From the NCBI RefSeq assembly GCF_020217185.1, contig NZ_JAIWNX010000147.1:1-10000 (forward strand): DNA of 10,000 nucleotides, in the 5' to 3' direction. The notes below the pieces were generated by a model. It saw only the letters and a program-made list of their open reading frames with translations. It was not told the origin of the DNA and searched no databases. Below, in pieces: positions 7,974-10,000 of the stretch. The stretch is from Asticcacaulis sp. GTDB lineage: Bacteria > Pseudomonadota > Alphaproteobacteria > Caulobacterales > Caulobacteraceae. The position numbers were made by a program, and so were the translations under genes. The first letter of the stretch is position 1; each line of letters starts with the position of its first letter.

Positions 7974-8801
7974 TTAGCTCTGGATACAGCCGACCTGCGC
8001 CACGCGATACTCCCGGCGCAGGGTGTCGGACACGATGCCGTAATTGCGCCGCGTCAGCAGGTCTTCGTGCTCGAAATCATAGCTGCGCGACGGCGTATTA
8101 CCGATTTTCGCCAGCGTCGCCGGGGTCGAGGAATAGAGACGCCCGCGGCGCGGCTTGGTCTTCAGCGTGATGCCGATGACCTGAGACTGCGCATCGAGGG
8201 TGGGGCCGCCCAGCAGCTTGTTCAGGCTGCCCGTCAGATTGGCCGTATGCCCGGCTTCGGCCCAGGCCAGCACGGTTTCAGGGGCTTCGAAGCGCTTGCC
8301 GGTCTTCAGCTTGGTTTCCCCGATCAGACGGCCGGTCGCTTCGCCGACCTGATCCTGCGGAAAGCCCGGCATGAAGCCGCGCATCCCCGGCTTGATGGTT
8401 TTGGGATCGGCAAAGGGCAGGGGGCGCGCCCCGCTTTCGGTGACGGCCAGCACGTAGTTGTCGAGGCTGCGCTTGTACTGCACGCGGATGCGCACCCCCA
8501 GATTGCCCCCCAGATTGAGGAAGGGGTAGCGGCAGTTGCGGATGCTTTCGCGGGCCAGCACCCACTCACCGGATTTTGAGACGGAAAAGGCCGTGCCGCG
8601 ATAATCAATATCGTTCATGATCGGCAGGCTGATGATCTCGTTGGTCGAGAAGGGTGAGTAGGTGGCAAACAGGGCCGCTTCACCGGGCGGCGGCGGCGGC
8701 GGCGCGGGCGGCGACAGGGATTTGTCGGCCCAACGACCGGGCACGATGACCATCAGGGCCACCGCCGAACCGTAGAGCAGCCAGTCGGGGATGAGGCCCA
8801 T
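7974..8801 (-). CDS. Membrane-anchored trypsin/HtrA-like protein, probably catalytically inactive
   Basis: A 275-residue protein with an N-terminal hydrophobic segment (8-20), a proline linker (32-39) and a domain that can be read as a degenerate chymotrypsin-fold peptidase. GTAFSVSKSGEWVLARESI (69-87) corresponds to the G-x-F-x-S-x-G-x-x-LTNAHV strand of HtrA-type proteases, with Glu85 where the catalytic His belongs. D114 in LDNYVLAV sits at the Asp position. LLGGPTLDAQSQVIGI (196-211) corresponds to GNSGGPL-x-D-x-x-G-x-VIGI, with Leu197 instead of the nucleophilic Ser. Two Cys (90, 272) could form a disulfide in the periplasm. No PDZ domain is present. The ATG at 8799-8801 has AAGGGG about 7 bases upstream and lies 18 bases after the DUF350 gene, indicating an operon. 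The fold assignment is from motif reading only. Confidence 0.65.
   Translation of the reverse strand: MGLIPDWLLYGSAVALMVIVPGRWADKSLSPPAPPPPPPGEAALFATYSPFSTNEIISLPIMNDIDYRGTAFSVSKSGEWVLARESIRNCRYPFLNLGGNLGVRIRVQYKRSLDNYVLAVTESGARPLPFADPKTIKPGMRGFMPGFPQDQVGEATGRLIGETKLKTGKRFEAPETVLAWAEAGHTANLTGSLNKLLGGPTLDAQSQVIGITLKTKPRRGRLYSSTPATLAKIGNTPSRSYDFEHEDLLTRRNYGIVSDTLRREYRVAQVGCIQS
8686..8703. repeat. (GGC)6 trinucleotide run coding for the proline linker
   Basis: Six perfect GGC units on the plus strand encode P34-P39 of the protease-like protein on the minus strand. Changes in copy number would keep the frame and lengthen or shorten the spacer between membrane segment and domain. Confidence 0.85.
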
Positions 8802-8819
8802 CTCAAAACCCCTTTCAGA

Positions 8820-9278
8820 TTAACCGGCGACGGCGGCGGCGAGGATCAGGGCGACGGCCAGCTTACCCGCCACCAGCAGCACGGCGGCCGACACTTCGCC
8901 CTCGTCAATGCGTTGCGGCAGACCGGCCAGCAGGAAGTCCACCAGACGGAAGACAAACAGTTGCAGGATGACGGTCGCCCCCCCCCAGATGAGGATTTCG
9001 CGCACCGAGGTCGAGGCCGACATCGAGGCGGCCAGCGGCACGGCCAGACCGATGATCACGCCGCCATAGGCCACCGCTGCGGCGGAATTGCCGTCACGGA
9101 TTTGCTGGATTTCTTTGTAGGGCGTCAGGATCGAATAGACGAAGGCCCCGATAAACAGCATCAGCAGGGTCGCCCCGGCGTGCAGTAGGGTGACCGGAAA
9201 ACCGGCGGCGAAGGCCTGAACCTCCGGACGCAGCACGTCCGGCACCAGAAAGTCGAGATTGAGGAAATCCGGTATCAT
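8820..9278 (-). CDS. DUF350 family membrane protein
   Basis: A 152-residue integral membrane protein from ATG 9276-9278, with four predicted helices at about 29-50, 66-88, 95-117 and 129-150. The motif TPYKEIQQIRDGNSAAAVAYGG (52-73) between helices 1 and 2 and the following GLAVPLAAS are typical of the DUF350 (YjfL-like) family, whose molecular function is not established. A TTG three codons upstream (9285-9287) is an alternative start, with GGGG just before it; neither start has a convincing ribosome binding site spacing. The gene is followed after 18 bases by the membrane-anchored protease-like gene, so the two products may act together in the envelope. A run of nine G (8978-8986 on the complement) lies in codons 98-101. 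Confidence 0.85.
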   Translation of the reverse strand: MIPDFLNLDFLVPDVLRPEVQAFAAGFPVTLLHAGATLLMLFIGAFVYSILTPYKEIQQIRDGNSAAAVAYGGVIIGLAVPLAASMSASTSVREILIWGGATVILQLFVFRLVDFLLAGLPQRIDEGEVSAAVLLVAGKLAVALILAAAVAG

Positions 9279-9327
9279 GCCGATCAAAAGCCCCGATTAC
9301 GCCCGCCGTCCCGTGCGGATGGCCAGT

Positions 9328-9354
9328 ATTGTATCGGGGGTCTTGCAAGATCAA
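9328..9354 (-). promoter_or_regulatory. Candidate promoter and palindrome upstream of the DUF350 gene
   Basis: On the minus strand TTGATC (9354-9349) and TACAAT (9333-9328) resemble -35 and -10 boxes, with a short 15-base spacer. The spacer begins within the perfect 10-bp palindrome TCTTGCAAGA (9341-9350), which could be an operator. This is the only promoter-like sequence I see between the end of rlmN and DUF350. Confidence 0.25.
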
Positions 9355-9359
9355 GGCCG

Positions 9360-9388
9360 AAAAATGTGACCGTTTTTTATAAGGTCAC
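9360..9388 (-). terminator. Candidate rho-independent terminator of rlmN
   Basis: Read on the minus strand, GTGACC (9388-9383) pairs with GGTCAC (9371-9366) around an 11-base A-rich loop, followed by A and five T (9364-9360). The stem is only 6 bp, though flanking GGCCG/CGGCC could add pairs around the T tract. It starts 10 bases after the rlmN stop, the right place to separate it from the DUF350 operon. Confidence 0.5.
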
Positions 9389-9398
9389 CGGCCTGCCC

Positions 9399-10000
9399 TT
9401 ACATGCCGGAGGCCAGATAGCCGTAAGGCAGTTCCGTTTCGACCCCATCCGTTTCATTCTGGGGCGTTTCGCTCTCATCACTGGCCAGACCTTCGACCTG
9501 TGCCTTGCGCAGCGCGCTGGCGCGGACCTTCTCGCTCTCGGACTTCAACTGACCGCAGGCGGCCAGAATATCGCGACCGCGCGGCGTGCGGATGGGCGAG
9601 GCATAGCCGGCCTTGTTCAGGATGGCCGCAAAGGCTTCGATGGTGCGCCAGTCCGAACACTGATAGTCGGTGCCCGGCCACGGATTGAACGGGATCAGGT
9701 TGATCTTGGCCGGGATGCCCTTGATCAGCCTGATCAGTTCGCGCGCTTCGGCCGGGCTGTCATTGACGCCCTTCAGCATCACATATTCAAAGGTGACGCG
9801 CCGCGCGTTCGACAGGTCCGGATAGGCGCGGATGGCCGCCATCAGGTCTTTCAGCGGGTACTTCTTGTTGATCGGCACCAGCACGTCGCGCAGTTCATCA
9901 TTGGTGGCGTGCAGCGAAATGGCCAGCATGGCCGCCGTGCGCTTGCCCAGCGCGTCCAGCTCCGGCACCACGCCAGAGGTCGAGACCGTGATGCGGCGGC
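9399..10000 (-). CDS. rlmN: Dual-specificity RNA methyltransferase RlmN (3' part, N-terminus outside)
   Basis: Radical-SAM enzyme that methylates C2 of A2503 in 23S rRNA and of A37 in some tRNAs. The last 199 codons are visible, entering at base 10000 and ending with TAA at 9399-9401. Recognisable family segments are [15 protein letters not shown] at the window edge, [10 protein letters not shown] (SAM contact), [11 protein letters not shown], and the C-terminal ACGQL whose Cys (codon 9555-9557) is the methyl-carrying cysteine. The iron-sulfur CxxxCxxC motif lies outside. About 50 residues follow that cysteine, ending in an acidic stretch and [11 protein letters not shown], somewhat longer than the tail of E. 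coli RlmN (about 29). A GTG at 9969-9971 is inside the conserved core and is not the start. Confidence 0.96.
   Translation of the reverse strand, partial: RRITVSTSGVVPELDALGKRTAAMLAISLHATNDELRDVLVPINKKYPLKDLMAAIRAYPDLSNARRVTFEYVMLKGVNDSPAEARELIRLIKGIPAKINLIPFNPWPGTDYQCSDWRTIEAFAAILNKAGYASPIRTPRGRDILAACGQLKSESEKVRASALRKAQVEGLASDESETPQNETDGVETELPYGYLASGM

Noticed and set aside
7511..8170. 219-codon plus-strand frame opposite the glycosylase gene
   Set aside because: Its composition (Arg, Ser, Ala, Pro) is typical of a reverse frame and it crosses the boundary of two minus-strand genes.

Overview
The window looks like chromosomal DNA of a GC-rich alphaproteobacterium, most likely of the order Caulobacterales. 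The clues are the tsaD-gpsA linkage, a promoter that resembles the Caulobacter housekeeping consensus, a small protein like the C-terminal half of Caulobacter ParD antitoxins, and scarcity of the CcrM site GANTC (about 9 found by eye in 10 kb). The genus cannot be fixed from the sequence alone. No phage, transposase, CRISPR array, tRNA or rRNA was found. This is mostly core and housekeeping sequence.

Left part, plus strand (1-2215). The 3' end of tsaD (tRNA t6A synthesis) overlaps gpsA (glycerol-3-phosphate dehydrogenase) by 4 bases. gpsA overlaps a small Rieske [2Fe-2S] protein gene by 4 bases. A 52-residue ParD-like gene follows after 16 bases, and a NUDIX hydrolase gene 66 bases later. The first four are probably one translationally coupled operon.

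Middle (2220-5697). A creatininase-family amidohydrolase gene (minus) and acs (acetyl-CoA synthetase, plus) diverge from a 265-bp spacer with three inverted repeats, one resembling an intrinsic terminator read on the minus strand. For both genes the longest open frame runs into this spacer, and the better starts are internal (2966 minus and 3232 plus). acs ends at a strong terminator and converges on a hemerythrin-like protein gene (minus).

Right part (5698-10000). The hemerythrin gene diverges from a lipoprotein gene whose product has a Gly/Ser linker and seven propeller-like repeats. The spacer holds a perfect 12-bp palindrome that supplies the -35 of the lipoprotein promoter. The lipoprotein gene converges, 3 bases apart, on a minus-strand block: an AlkA-like 3-methyladenine DNA glycosylase, a membrane-anchored trypsin/HtrA-like protein that appears to have lost its catalytic His and Ser, a DUF350 membrane protein, and the 3' part of rlmN. 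DUF350 and the protease-like gene are 18 bases apart and probably cotranscribed.

The observations most worth following up are the ParD-like protein without a DNA-binding half or toxin gene, the inactive-looking protease paired with DUF350, and the hairpins upstream of the creatininase-family gene.
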